Assembly (NCBI RefSeq): GCF_030123065.1 | Contig: NZ_CP126093.1 | Location: 4,842,001 to 4,906,000 of the forward strand | Length of the DNA stretch: 64,000 bases | From: Neobacillus sp. DY30 | GTDB lineage: Bacteria > Bacillota > Bacilli > Bacillales > Cytobacillaceae | Reading direction: 5' to 3' | In this document: positions 42,004-50,888 of the stretch, one piece after another | How positions within the stretch are numbered: the stretch's first letter is position 1 | Layout of the letters: every line of letters begins with the position of its first letter | Position numbers and translations under genes: made by a program | Notes under the pieces: generated by a model | Database searches by the model: none | What the model was told of the DNA's origin: nothing | Seen by the model: the letters and a program-made list of their open reading frames with translations, nothing else

Positions 42004-42516
42004 TTATTTTTCATTTACAATCGACTTTACCATTTGTGTCATCACCGCAGCCTCATTTTTCATGCTGCTAGTTTTAATCAAAGATGTAATTTTCGTTCCG
42101 CCAATCCCGATCGTCATTTCATTCAAATCTTCTTCTAGCTTCTTTATAATCAAGTATCCAAACTGATCATTTTTTTTAAATTGTTCATTAATGTCCAGGT
42201 CTTTATTTTGTGCAATGGTTGATTGATAAACTACATCGCTCACTTTATTTTCTTGCGGATTATTAAAAAGTATATATTGTTTAGACCCATTTTTTAAAAT
42301 GATATTATTAGCTGATTCATCTTCAATTTCATAACCAAATGGTAAATAAAAGTTAATATCTCCACTTTTTTTATTTGGTTTTTTCGCTTTTTCATTAAGT
42401 GCTTCTTTTACTGTTTCAATCGTTTCATTGCTTTCTGCTTTAAAGTTCGATTTGCCACAGGCACTTAGTAAGAGTATAGATAAGATAATCATCAAACCGG
42501 CATTAAAGAATTTCAT
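42004..42516 (-). CDS. Predicted lipoprotein (170 aa)
   Basis: The start at 42516 (MKFFNAGLMIILSILLLSACGKS) is chosen because AGGAGGCGAAGAAAG lies directly upstream; an earlier ATG at 42540 precedes that site. The signal peptide ends in the lipobox LLSAC, so Cys20 should be lipidated and the protein anchored outside the membrane. The mature part has a helical linker, then a compact domain (DINFYLPFGYEIEDESANNIILKNGSKQYILFNNP). I do not recognise the family beyond it being a conserved Bacillus lipoprotein near ytpP. Confidence 0.85.
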   Translation of the reverse strand: MKFFNAGLMIILSILLLSACGKSNFKAESNETIETVKEALNEKAKKPNKKSGDINFYLPFGYEIEDESANNIILKNGSKQYILFNNPQENKVSDVVYQSTIAQNKDLDINEQFKKNDQFGYLIIKKLEEDLNEMTIGIGGTKITSLIKTSSMKNEAAVMTQMVKSIVNEK

Positions 42517-42634
42517 CTTTCTTCGCCTCCTATATGACATTTGTCCTATCTATATCATACCTTCCACAATATTCATTAGACAAGTGATTTGTCGATTATT
42601 GTTGTCGAAAAACAAAGAAATCTTTTATTAAAAG

Positions 42635-43159
42635 CTAAAATTTCTTTTTTGCATCCTTTTGATAGTGATATTGACCAACCAAGAGGTTCATGATATGCGA
42701 AAACATTTCTGAACGGCTAATCAATCCATTGGTAAAGATACCAATAGCACCTTCATTTTTTCGGACGTTTTTCTTCTTAGCATAGTCATCCATGACGGGA
42801 CCTAGTTCTTCTCCCGCCCTTAAACGTGCTGAAATCTCAACGGGAAGTAGTAACCTGGCACCGCCGGCAATAATGGGCTCCCTATTTTTTGAGGCTAGCG
42901 CCCCCCAATTGCATAATAGTAAACCTTGTTCAGACTCCTGGACTCCGCCTTCCAGCCCGATTCCTATATCCCCGTTGCCCGCTTCCAAAGCACCAACAGC
43001 ACGATTGATTGCACCTTTAATGGTCTCCTCATCTGAAAAGGGTTGTTCACTAACACCTGAAGGGATATCCAATGAAAGAAACTCCATTTGTTGATTGTCA
43101 AAGGCATTTTTTACCGCAGCCACCTTAGCAGGATTTTTAGAACCTATCATAATTCTCAT
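42635..43159 (-). CDS. DUF84 / inosine-xanthosine triphosphatase-like protein
   Basis: The product resembles the YjjX family, which hydrolyses ITP/XTP to cleanse the nucleotide pool. The start at 43159 (MRIMIGSKNPAKVAAVKNAF) has GGAGAGATA upstream; the frame begins 21 codons earlier, inside the ytoP terminator. Motifs: GSKNPAK, the SDEETIKGAINRA segment, GIGLEGGV and NEGAIGIFTNGLISR. 174 residues fits the family. Confidence 0.85.
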   Translation of the reverse strand: MRIMIGSKNPAKVAAVKNAFDNQQMEFLSLDIPSGVSEQPFSDEETIKGAINRAVGALEAGNGDIGIGLEGGVQESEQGLLLCNWGALASKNREPIIAGGARLLLPVEISARLRAGEELGPVMDDYAKKKNVRKNEGAIGIFTNGLISRSEMFSHIMNLLVGQYHYQKDAKKKF

Positions 43160-43187
43160 TCTATATCTCTCCAATTCCACATTAAAA

Positions 43188-43212
43188 AGAAGGCAATTAA
43201 ATGCCTCCTTAA
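43188..43212 (-). terminator. ytoP terminator
   Basis: AAGGAGGCA/TGCCTTCTT on the minus strand with TTTTTAATG following, 10 to 34 bases beyond the ytoP stop. Confidence 0.75.
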
Positions 43213-43221
43213 TTTTTTTCA

Positions 43222-44295
43222 TTAGCTGTTTGATTTGATGGTATCTACTGTTGTTTGGTCACACGCTTTAACAAGTTTTACGATTAATTCTTTGGCAGCT
43301 GCATAGTCATCGATATGAATCATAGAAGCATGTGTATGAATATAACGAGAACAAATACCGATTACGCCGCTTGGAACACCTTCATTGGATTGATGAACGC
43401 GCCCTGCGTCCGTTCCACCTTGTGAAACAAAATATTGGTAGGGAATTTTATTTGTTTCAGCAGTATCTAGAATAAACTCTCTCATACCGCGGTGAGTTAC
43501 CATTGATTTATCCAGTATTCGAAGGAGCGCTCCCTTTCCTAGTTGACCGAATTCTGATTTACTTCCTGACATATCGTTAGCGGGACTCGCATCTAACGCA
43601 AAAAAGATATCTGGATTAATCATATTGGCGGCCGTTTGTGCCCCGCGCAGACCTACTTCCTCTTGGACTGTTGCACCTGAAAAAAGAGTATTAGGCAGCG
43701 TTTCGTCTTTTACCTCTTGAAGCAATTCAATTGCAAGCCCACAGCCATAGCGGTTATCCCAAGCCTTTGCCAGTATTTTCTTTTCATTCGCCATTGGCGT
43801 AAATGGACAAATAGGCAGGATTGGCTGACCTGGTCTAATTCCAATTCGTTCCGCGTCCTCACGATCATCTGCACCAATATCAATAAGCATATTTTTCATT
43901 TCCATTGGTTTGTTTCGCTTTGCCTCATCCAACAGGTGAGGAGGAATGGAGCCTACAACTCCAATAACTGGACCATTATTAGTCATTACCTGAACACGCT
44001 GGGCCAATAGAACTTGACTCCACCAGCCCCCAAGCGGTTGAAACCGAAGCATTCCATTATCCGTAATCGCTGTTACCATAAAACCAACTTCATCCATATG
44101 CCCGGCAACCATAATTCTTGGTCCATTTTGGTCGCTTTTTTTAACACCAAAAATACTGCCCAATTTATCCTGAATAATTTCATCAGCATACTGAGATAAT
44201 TGCTCTTTCATGAAATTTCTTACTAAATGTTCATTTCCAGGTGCTCCTGGGAGCTCTGTTAAAGTTTTGAATAAATTTAATGTCTGATCATTCAA
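43222..44295 (-). CDS. ytoP: M42 family aminopeptidase YtoP
   Basis: This 357-residue di-metal peptidase of the M42 (glutamyl/deblocking aminopeptidase) family carries VAGHMDEVGFMV (metal His and Asp), AWDNRYGCGLAIEL (bridging Asp), SGATVQEEVGLRGAQTAA (catalytic Glu-Glu), FALDASPAND and GGTDAGRVHQSNEGVPSG (metal His). It trims peptides in the cytoplasm as a large tetrahedral oligomer, by family knowledge. The ribosome site is AAGGGGGAAATTAC. Confidence 0.95.
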   Translation of the reverse strand: MNDQTLNLFKTLTELPGAPGNEHLVRNFMKEQLSQYADEIIQDKLGSIFGVKKSDQNGPRIMVAGHMDEVGFMVTAITDNGMLRFQPLGGWWSQVLLAQRVQVMTNNGPVIGVVGSIPPHLLDEAKRNKPMEMKNMLIDIGADDREDAERIGIRPGQPILPICPFTPMANEKKILAKAWDNRYGCGLAIELLQEVKDETLPNTLFSGATVQEEVGLRGAQTAANMINPDIFFALDASPANDMSGSKSEFGQLGKGALLRILDKSMVTHRGMREFILDTAETNKIPYQYFVSQGGTDAGRVHQSNEGVPSGVIGICSRYIHTHASMIHIDDYAAAKELIVKLVKACDQTTVDTIKSNS

Positions 44296-44454
44296 TGTAA
44301 TTTCCCCCTTGGCTTTTTATGTAAACAATATGTATTTTCATGGTTCAAAAATTTTGTACTAACTAATTAATTTATATGAAGGATTTATTATGTTCTTGCC
44401 CCTAAATGAGATATACTGGAAACAATAGAAAATTGAAAATTTTGGAGGTGCCTT

Positions 44455-44781
44455 ATGAACTGGAAATCATTTATCCTAGGGGCAGCAGTTGGAGTCGTCA
44501 GCGGCTATGCCGTCAAGGAAATCATTTCACAAAAAACATATGTTTCACCTGAAAAAGTTTTGGATAGCGTAAAAAAACAATTTAACCAAAACGGACCGAT
44601 TAGCGGCTCATGGATACATATGGTACCTGAGCCTTTTGAGAAGCACCAAATTAAATATCAAGTTTATAAAGGCGGAATTTCTAAAAATCAAAGTGGAGTA
44701 AATGAACAGTTCGAATTCATTGCTGACGCTTCGACCGGAACCCTTTTAGACATAAAGTCGATTACAGAGCCAGCCTTATAA
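44455..44781 (+). CDS. ytzB: YtzB-like protein
   Basis: The 108-residue product starts with a hydrophobic Gly/Ala segment (FILGAAVGVVSGYAVKEII) that could be a membrane anchor. It then has a PepSY-like fold (VSPEKVLDSVKKQFNQNGPISGSW ... EQFEFIADASTGTLLDIKS). PepSY modules inhibit peptidases or assist envelope proteins; the role here is unknown. The ribosome site TTGGAGGTGCCTT is strong. Divergent from ytoP, as in other bacilli. Confidence 0.85.
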   Translation: MNWKSFILGAAVGVVSGYAVKEIISQKTYVSPEKVLDSVKKQFNQNGPISGSWIHMVPEPFEKHQIKYQVYKGGISKNQSGVNEQFEFIADASTGTLLDIKSITEPAL

Positions 44782-44784
44782 AAG

Positions 44785-44818
44785 GCAAAAGCCGTATCCA
44801 AAGAGGAACGGCTTTTTA
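44785..44818. terminator. Bidirectional terminator between ytzB and ytnP
   Basis: AAAAGCCGT/ACGGCTTTT with TTTAAT following on the + strand. Confidence 0.85.
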
Positions 44819-44829
44819 ATATGTTAGCC

Positions 44830-45669
44830 TTATTTTATCCTCTTTATACAGTTTTCAATTTGACCATCTTTTCCCCATTTTACTGCCCGATAATAGGCAT
44901 CATGGTAAAAAGTGAACCATGCATCTTTATCTAAACAAAAGGCGTTCCATTTCTCTTTTGCTGCAATAGAGTCCATTGGATAATCGTCATAGGCCATGAC
45001 CCATAATGGATTTTTATGAGCATGTGTAGGCATTAAGTCTGCCATATGGATGGCCATGTCTCCTTGATCTTCAATAATAAGAATAGAATGTCCATTACTA
45101 TGACCGCCAGTATGGAACATGGTGATGGCTCCTAAAGTCCATTTTTCATCAAACGGAATCACTTGAGATTGGATAGCCTCCCAATTTTCCTTCCAATATG
45201 TACTCTTTGAACGTATATTCGGATTCCTCATTTCATCCCATTCAATACTTGAGGTAATAATCTTGGCGTTTGGAAAAACTGATCTATTGTTTCCGTCTTC
45301 CAATTTTGTCAGTCCGCCAACGTGATCATTGTGCATATGAGTCATTAAAACATAATCAATATCCTCTGGAGTTAGCCCTAACTGCTGTAAGGATCCCTCT
45401 ACGTCCGATTCTTGTGTAACACCAAAATTCCGAAGTTGTTTTTCAGATAATTTCCCTCTTCCTAGTCCTGCTTCCACTAAAATATTCTTACCGTCCATTT
45501 GAACTAAGATGGGATCGGTAGGCAATTCAATTTGATTTTTGTCATTAGGCGGATATCTTTTGGACCACAATGGTTTAGGAACAACACCGAACATCGCACC
45601 GCCATCTAAATTCGTAACTCCCCCTGATAACCAAGTTAACTGAACCCTGCCAATTTTTAAAGTCTCCAT
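44830..45669 (-). CDS. ytnP: Metallo-beta-lactamase-fold lactonase YtnP
   Basis: YtnP of B. subtilis is a quorum-quenching lactonase. This 279-residue protein has the dinuclear metal motif LMTHMHNDHVGGL (HxHxDH), a further His in FHTGGHSNGHSIL, Asp in IHMADLMPTH and a late His in FTFYHDAYY. No signal peptide is present, so it should be cytoplasmic. Substrate (acyl-homoserine lactone or another lactone) is by homology only. Confidence 0.93.
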   Translation of the reverse strand: METLKIGRVQLTWLSGGVTNLDGGAMFGVVPKPLWSKRYPPNDKNQIELPTDPILVQMDGKNILVEAGLGRGKLSEKQLRNFGVTQESDVEGSLQQLGLTPEDIDYVLMTHMHNDHVGGLTKLEDGNNRSVFPNAKIITSSIEWDEMRNPNIRSKSTYWKENWEAIQSQVIPFDEKWTLGAITMFHTGGHSNGHSILIIEDQGDMAIHMADLMPTHAHKNPLWVMAYDDYPMDSIAAKEKWNAFCLDKDAWFTFYHDAYYRAVKWGKDGQIENCIKRIK

Positions 45670-45711
45670 TTGCTGCCCCCTTTTGCCTTATTATTCCTAT
45701 TTTAACATACA

Positions 45712-45743
45712 CAAAAGAGACAGTCTTTTTATTAGACTGTCCC
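45712..45743 (-). terminator. trmB terminator
   Basis: GACAGTCT/AGACTGTC stem followed on the minus strand by TCTTTTGTG. Confidence 0.8.
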
Positions 45744-45747
45744 ACGA

Positions 45748-46389
45748 TTAGTTTTGAAATTTTACTTCACAGCGATAAATACGATTTCCCATTTCAGAAA
45801 ACTTTTGTTCATATTCCGTCATGATATTTCCTTCAAAATTACTTCTATGAAGGTCAAGGCTAAGGAAGGTTAATAACAATCCATACTCCGAAAAACTCTG
45901 CAATGAATATTCAAACAAACCTTGATTGTCGGTTTTAAAATGAATTTCACCTTTATCAACTAATATATTTTCATAAAGTTTTAAAAAGTCCTTATAGGTG
46001 AGCCTTCTTTTTTCATGACGTGTCTTTGGCCAAGGGTCGGAGAAATTTAGATACACTCTGTCTACATCATTTTTTGCAAAATATTTATCTAATTCGCTGG
46101 CATTGACATTAAGTAATCGTAAATTTGGTAAATCTGCTTCAATTAACCGATCTAAAGCAGCAACAATGACAGAATCGTAAAGTTCTATACCTATATAATT
46201 AATATCAGGATGTGCCTTTGCCATTTCTGTAATAAAACGCCCTTTTCCAGTTCCTACCTCAATGTGAAGAGGCTGCTTATTATGAAATACCTCATTCCAC
46301 TTTCCTTTATAACTTTCTGGATTTCCGACAATATATTGTGGATGGTTCTCAATCATTTCTTTTGCCCAAGGTTTATGCCTAAGTCTCAT
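45748..46389 (-). CDS. trmB: tRNA (guanine-N7-)-methyltransferase TrmB
   Basis: TrmB methylates N7 of G46 in tRNA variable loops. I use the start at 46389 (MRLRHKPWAKEMI), preceded by ATAGGAGTGGCATA; the frame is open 28 codons upstream without homology. Motifs: the SAM loop HIEVGTGKGRFI, NYIGIELYDSVI, and the family hallmark VYLNFSDPWPKTRHEKRRLTYKDFL. 213 residues is the usual size. Confidence 0.97.
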   Translation of the reverse strand: MRLRHKPWAKEMIENHPQYIVGNPESYKGKWNEVFHNKQPLHIEVGTGKGRFITEMAKAHPDINYIGIELYDSVIVAALDRLIEADLPNLRLLNVNASELDKYFAKNDVDRVYLNFSDPWPKTRHEKRRLTYKDFLKLYENILVDKGEIHFKTDNQGLFEYSLQSFSEYGLLLTFLSLDLHRSNFEGNIMTEYEQKFSEMGNRIYRCEVKFQN

Positions 46390-46460
46390 TATGCCACTCC
46401 TATAAAAAATATTATTTTTATTATTGGTAATAATGGGGTTTCCCATTAATGTATAAACGA

Positions 46461-46495
46461 AAAAAGAATTCACAACCTAACTGTGAATTCTTTTT
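46461..46495. terminator. Perfect 14-bp hairpin upstream of ytzH
   Basis: AAAAAGAATTCACA/TGTGAATTCTTTTT with a seven-base loop, T-rich on both strands. It lies only 27 bases before the ytzH start and 71 bases before that of trmB, so it is not at the end of either gene. It could stop minus-strand transcripts coming from ytmP through ytzH. Confidence 0.8.
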
Positions 46496-46522
46496 TATTT
46501 TCACTTGAAAGGGTGTACCAAA

Positions 46523-46801
46523 ATGCCATTAAGTCATCAGGACCAAGTTTCATTACTAAAAGATATATTAAATAATCATCAAACCGACTGTTGCGGGTCT
46601 GTTTCAGAATGTGAACAATTGGAACGATTAGTGAAATCTCTAATGGTGAACACACAGATTGATCAAAATGTTAAAAGCATTTTGCAGGAGGTATATAATT
46701 ACAGTCAACATGGCGCTCAAACAGCAGACCTAGATGAACATATTCTTTCAAATCAAAGTAATTTGTCACAATGGGTGTCCAATATAGACACTTATTCCTA
46801 A
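46523..46801 (+). CDS. ytzH: YtzH-like protein
   Basis: This 92-residue helical soluble protein is of the YtzH family. The ATG at 46523 (MPLSHQDQVSLLKDIL) has AAAGGGTG seven bases upstream; a TTG at 46505 overlaps that site. It has CCGSVSEC, a local cysteine cluster, then helices rich in Gln/Asn. Function unknown. It lies convergent to ytmP and divergent from trmB, an arrangement conserved in Bacillus. Confidence 0.88.
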   Translation: MPLSHQDQVSLLKDILNNHQTDCCGSVSECEQLERLVKSLMVNTQIDQNVKSILQEVYNYSQHGAQTADLDEHILSNQSNLSQWVSNIDTYS

Positions 46802-47575
46802 TTACAAAAGCCCATCTAAAAAATCAATCCATTTATCCATTTCCTGTAAACGGTCTTTGTTTTTGTAAAATTGAATCGAAGACAATGTTTGAAGTGCTAC
46901 ATACCATTTCATTCGAAGCTGCAAATTTTCTGTTAACGGTTTTCCATACATTGCTAACCAGCTACTCCAATTATTTTCCGGGATGTACAAATAAAGCAGC
47001 ATACCAAGATCTATTGCAGGGTCTGCAATCATAGCACCATCCCAGTCAATTAAATACAACTGGTTGTCCTCTGTCAGCAGCCAGTTGTTATGGTTGACAT
47101 CCCCATGACAAACAACTTTTTCATTACTAAAAACATTTGCCGCCTCACTTAATAGAAAATTCAACGTTTTTTTTACAACAGGTAATGATAAGGTTTCTTC
47201 ATCTAAAGGTTCGACTACAGATTGAAATATTGTGTCTGGCTGTAATGGCTGCTTTTCAAGCCTGCTTAACATCCCAACCATTGGTTCAGAGCGGTGAATT
47301 TTACTTAGCATCTTAGCAACACGTTCATGATTCATGTCGTGCGGCTTTAATTCACGTCCAGGCAGCCATTGTTGTGCTGTAATTACATCTCCATTTTCCA
47401 ATCGTTTTGTCCAAACAAGCTTTGGGACGATTCCTTCTGCAGATAAAACTGCTAGAAAAGGAGAGGAATTGCGTTTTAGAAAAAGCCTTTGGTCTTTGTA
47501 GCTAGCATAAAAGGCTTCTCCCGTTGCGCCCCCCGCAGGGACAATCTCCCATTCTTGTCCTAATATATGTTCCAA
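46802..47575 (-). CDS. ytmP: Aminoglycoside/choline phosphotransferase-fold protein YtmP
   Basis: This 257-residue APH-fold kinase-like protein has the catalytic loop VCHGDVNHNNWLL and the metal motif LYLIDWDGAMIADPAIDLGMLLY. The start is TTG at 47575, supported by AAGGTGA six bases upstream. The family includes choline and thiamine kinases, and the specific substrate is unknown. Resistance function is unlikely given conserved chromosomal synteny with trmB. Its stop codon abuts the ytzH stop codon tail to tail. Confidence 0.92.
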   Translation of the reverse strand: MEHILGQEWEIVPAGGATGEAFYASYKDQRLFLKRNSSPFLAVLSAEGIVPKLVWTKRLENGDVITAQQWLPGRELKPHDMNHERVAKMLSKIHRSEPMVGMLSRLEKQPLQPDTIFQSVVEPLDEETLSLPVVKKTLNFLLSEAANVFSNEKVVCHGDVNHNNWLLTEDNQLYLIDWDGAMIADPAIDLGMLLYLYIPENNWSSWLAMYGKPLTENLQLRMKWYVALQTLSSIQFYKNKDRLQEMDKWIDFLDGLL

Positions 47576-47659
47576 AATTGTTCACCTTCAATTTATGCCG
47601 TTCTCAAATGGGTCAAAAACACCATTTAGTAGTTAATTAGTAAAAATATTTTAGAAAAA

Positions 47660-47694
47660 TAAAAAAAGCTATTGGACAATAACACACAATAGCC
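47660..47694 (-). terminator. amyX terminator
   Basis: GCTATTG/CAATAGC stem followed on the minus strand by seven T residues and ATTTTTC. Confidence 0.85.
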
Positions 47695-47749
47695 ATCTTA
47701 CTAAATTTTATCTCCAATTAGCTTTAGTCGTCAAGTACAACTGAACAAA

Positions 47750-49897
47750 CTATTTTTTTGCTAAAATGGTTAAGCAAACTGGTTCTAGTACTAATTTTTT
47801 TCCTTGTACCCTTTGCTTGGAATAAATTCCCGCTTTTTTATCATTGACGATGACTGTCCAGCTGCCATCTGGAATATCAATTAATTGTTTTGACCTTAGA
47901 GGATTAATAAGTAAAAGCACCTCACTGATTTCATGACTCTGATTCTTTATTGTAAAGCCAATCAGCGGCGCCGTAAGTGGCAGAATTGTAATATTAGCTC
48001 TAATTTGGTCAGCACTTTTCATTCGAAAACAGGATAACTCTTTACGGATTTGAATTAATCCTTTTAAATAGTTTACATTTTCTTTATAAAGGTGCATTCG
48101 ATCCCAATCAAGCCGGTTAATATGATCGGGTGATTTGTAACTGTTGCCATCGCCTCGTTTTGTCCGAAAAAATTCCTGACCGCTGTGCAGAAAAGGAATT
48201 CCCTGCGATAACACTACAAGACCTGTTGCTAGCCGGTGGTATTTCATATGAAAATCATGATCTAAATCAGGCAGGCACGAAATAAGTTTATCCCACATCG
48301 TATGATTATCATGACATTCAACGTAATTCACCGATTGAGAAGGTTCCATTAAAAGCCCGCCAGCTTCTTGATTAAATCCGATGCTGCCAGTAATTACATC
48401 TATTGCGCCTTCATAATAATGTTCGTTACCGAGTACGTAACCTTTATCATACAAATTAAAAGTATTACCCTTTATCATATCACGAAATTTATCATTAAAC
48501 TGCCCAATTTCAGGAAGCTTTGAGTTATTGCGAATGATTGCTTTTTTATCAATGGGAAGTGGTGTATTAAGGTTCCAGCCTTCGCCAATAATCAGGGTAT
48601 CCTTTTGAATACGATCACAAGTTTTTCTAACTTCTTTCATGGTTTCAACATCCAAAATCCCCATTAAGTCAAAACGAAACCCGTCAATATGATATTCTTC
48701 CATCCAAAAACGGACAGAATCAATAATGAACTTTCTTACCATCTTCCGCTCTGAGGCAATATCATTTCCAACCCCTGTTCCATTCGATGGGAAACCAAGC
48801 TCATTATGACGAAAGTAATAGCCGGGAACGACCTTTTCGAAACAGGAAGTTTCCCGAATGTAGACATGATTGTATACTACATCCATAATAACTTTAATTC
48901 CCTGTCCATGAATGGCATCAATTAATTGCTTCAATTCAGTAATTCTTGCGTAAGGATCGGATGGTTTTGTAGAATAGGACCCCTCAGGAACATTAAAGTG
49001 GATTGGGTTATAACCCCAATTGTATTCTTTATCTGGTTCTAATTCATTTACTCCTGCAAAATCATTAAATGGCAGAAATTCAATATGAGTGATTCCTAAG
49101 TCTTTAACATAGGATAGACCAGTTAGTTGACTATCTTTTCCTTTTGTATTTAGCTCACTCGCCCCTAAATAAAGTCCTTTACATTTTACACCACTATTTG
49201 GATGAATCGTAAAATCCCTGATATGCGTTTCATAAATAATTGCATCCACTGGACTTTCAAGGGGAGGTAATAGAGGCTTTGGCCTCCGAGTTTTTTCTAA
49301 CTTAACAATAACCCCGAGTTCCCCATTCGCTGTGACAGCAACAGCATAAGGATCTACCGATTCTCTCCATTCCTGGTTTATAAGAAGTAGAAACGTATAT
49401 TGATATAGTTCTAAATCAATGTTCATGACTATTGACCAAACACCCTTATCTTCGCGTTTCATTTTAACAATTTCCGAAAAAGAACTGTTTGGATTTCTTA
49501 ATTTTAATTTTACCTGGGTTGCTGTTGGTGCCCAAAGTTTAAACTGCGTTTGATTGTCGCTGCATTTCACTCCTAGATCGTTTCCATCATAGTAAAAGCG
49601 ATGATCAAATGCAGGTGTTCGAATCACTGCACCTATTTGAAGATCCGTTCTTCCGCCATAATCATCAATAATCCAATAGGTATGACCAAAAGAAATTTCC
49701 TCAGAAAGCCGACAAATAAATTTATTATGATTTTCAATTTGTTGTTTTTTGATAATTTGCAAAGGGATAGCTTGTTGTGATTCATCTGTAATCGAGAAAG
49801 TGGAAGACAATCCTTTATGATAGGAAAGTGGAAGAAGAATCGTAATGATATCCATCTCATCTAAATAAGCTAGGAAAATACGTTCATTGGAGTTCAT
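47750..49897 (-). CDS. amyX: Type I pullulanase
   Basis: This debranching enzyme hydrolyses alpha-1,6 links of glycogen- or pullulan-type glucans. The 715-residue protein has no signal peptide, so it is intracellular. An N-terminal CBM48-like domain (FKLWAPTATQVKLKL, about 117-131) precedes the GH13 barrel: YNWGYNPIHFNVPEGSY (the pullulanase YNWGYDP box), VVYNHV, GFRFDLMG (nucleophile Asp), IIGEGW (acid Glu) and VECHDNHTMWD. It overlaps the upstream lipid-kinase-like gene by four bases. Confidence 0.96.
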   Translation of the reverse strand: MNSNERIFLAYLDEMDIITILLPLSYHKGLSSTFSITDESQQAIPLQIIKKQQIENHNKFICRLSEEISFGHTYWIIDDYGGRTDLQIGAVIRTPAFDHRFYYDGNDLGVKCSDNQTQFKLWAPTATQVKLKLRNPNSSFSEIVKMKREDKGVWSIVMNIDLELYQYTFLLLINQEWRESVDPYAVAVTANGELGVIVKLEKTRRPKPLLPPLESPVDAIIYETHIRDFTIHPNSGVKCKGLYLGASELNTKGKDSQLTGLSYVKDLGITHIEFLPFNDFAGVNELEPDKEYNWGYNPIHFNVPEGSYSTKPSDPYARITELKQLIDAIHGQGIKVIMDVVYNHVYIRETSCFEKVVPGYYFRHNELGFPSNGTGVGNDIASERKMVRKFIIDSVRFWMEEYHIDGFRFDLMGILDVETMKEVRKTCDRIQKDTLIIGEGWNLNTPLPIDKKAIIRNNSKLPEIGQFNDKFRDMIKGNTFNLYDKGYVLGNEHYYEGAIDVITGSIGFNQEAGGLLMEPSQSVNYVECHDNHTMWDKLISCLPDLDHDFHMKYHRLATGLVVLSQGIPFLHSGQEFFRTKRGDGNSYKSPDHINRLDWDRMHLYKENVNYLKGLIQIRKELSCFRMKSADQIRANITILPLTAPLIGFTIKNQSHEISEVLLLINPLRSKQLIDIPDGSWTVIVNDKKAGIYSKQRVQGKKLVLEPVCLTILAKK

Positions 49898-50868
49898 TCG
49901 AGCTCCCTCTCTTTCAGCACAGTTTCTCGTATATTACTCACCCTTGTTAACACTTTTAGTGATTTTGTTTGAACATGTATATTTAAGGGAGTATATCCTA
50001 TATCCTCACCATCAGCATGGACATATAAGGAAGATGAGGATTGAATGGAAATCATTCGCCCCTTAAAGGTTTTGACTTCTTTAAATTGAATGTGCTTACC
50101 CCAAAATACACTAATAAAAACCAATAATAGCTTCAACTTTGATAATTGATGAACCACTGTAATATCCAGGAGACCATCATTTGAGACGGCAGCAGGAGCA
50201 ATCATCATTCCGCCCCCATAATAGGGTTGATTGGAAACAGTTACAAACCATGTTTGTTCAAGTATATGCTTTTTGCCGTCAATTGATAAATCAATTGTGG
50301 AGCATTTATAAGAAAAAAGCTTTTTTAGTAAAAAATACACATATACCAACCGGCCTAAAGAAAGCTTATTCAGCCAAGCTTTGATTGTAGAATGATTGAC
50401 TTCATAGGAAATCAACGCATCGAACCCAGCACCCATATTATTGATAAAGTAATGCTGAGAGTTATCCTTCATCGAGATTTTTCCAATATCAATGATAGCA
50501 GCTTCTTCTTTTATAAGCCGAAGAATCAACTTTAGTGCTTCTTCCGGATCAGCGGGTATCTGGAATCCCCTGGAAAAGTCATTTCCGGACCCTCCGGGAA
50601 CAAACCCAAGCGTAATATTGGTATACCCTGCAATTCCATTTACGACTTCGCTTATTGTTCCGTCCCCTCCAACGGCAATTATGACTTTTTGCTCATTATT
50701 CTTTGCTGCAATTTGTGCCGCTATCTTCATTGCATGCCCCTGGTATTCTGTAAAGAAAGCGAGGTAAGGGATTTTATCAGTGAGTAGTTTTGTTTCAACC
50801 TTTTTCCAGACATCTAAACAGTAGCCGTTTCTCGCTTTTGGATTGATAATAAAGTAAGTTTGTTTCAT
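49894..50868 (-). CDS. ytlR: Diacylglycerol/sphingosine kinase-like lipid kinase YtlR
   Basis: This 324-residue protein has a diacylglycerol-kinase catalytic domain: INPKARNG at the N-terminus, the nucleotide motif VGGDGTISEVVNGI and VPGGSGNDFSRGF. The C-terminal half has the beta-rich YegS-type domain (YYGGGMMIAPAAVSNDGLLDITVV). The lipid substrate is unknown. Its last codons overlap the amyX start (ATGA), so the two are translated together, although their functions appear unrelated. Confidence 0.92.
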   Translation of the reverse strand: MKQTYFIINPKARNGYCLDVWKKVETKLLTDKIPYLAFFTEYQGHAMKIAAQIAAKNNEQKVIIAVGGDGTISEVVNGIAGYTNITLGFVPGGSGNDFSRGFQIPADPEEALKLILRLIKEEAAIIDIGKISMKDNSQHYFINNMGAGFDALISYEVNHSTIKAWLNKLSLGRLVYVYFLLKKLFSYKCSTIDLSIDGKKHILEQTWFVTVSNQPYYGGGMMIAPAAVSNDGLLDITVVHQLSKLKLLLVFISVFWGKHIQFKEVKTFKGRMISIQSSSSLYVHADGEDIGYTPLNIHVQTKSLKVLTRVSNIRETVLKERELE

Positions 50869-50888
50869 CTAACCAACCTTTTTTTAAG

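Noticed and set aside
46802..47575. Aminoglycoside resistance by YtmP
   Set aside because: The fold is shared by many small-molecule kinases, and the gene is a conserved chromosomal neighbour of trmB.
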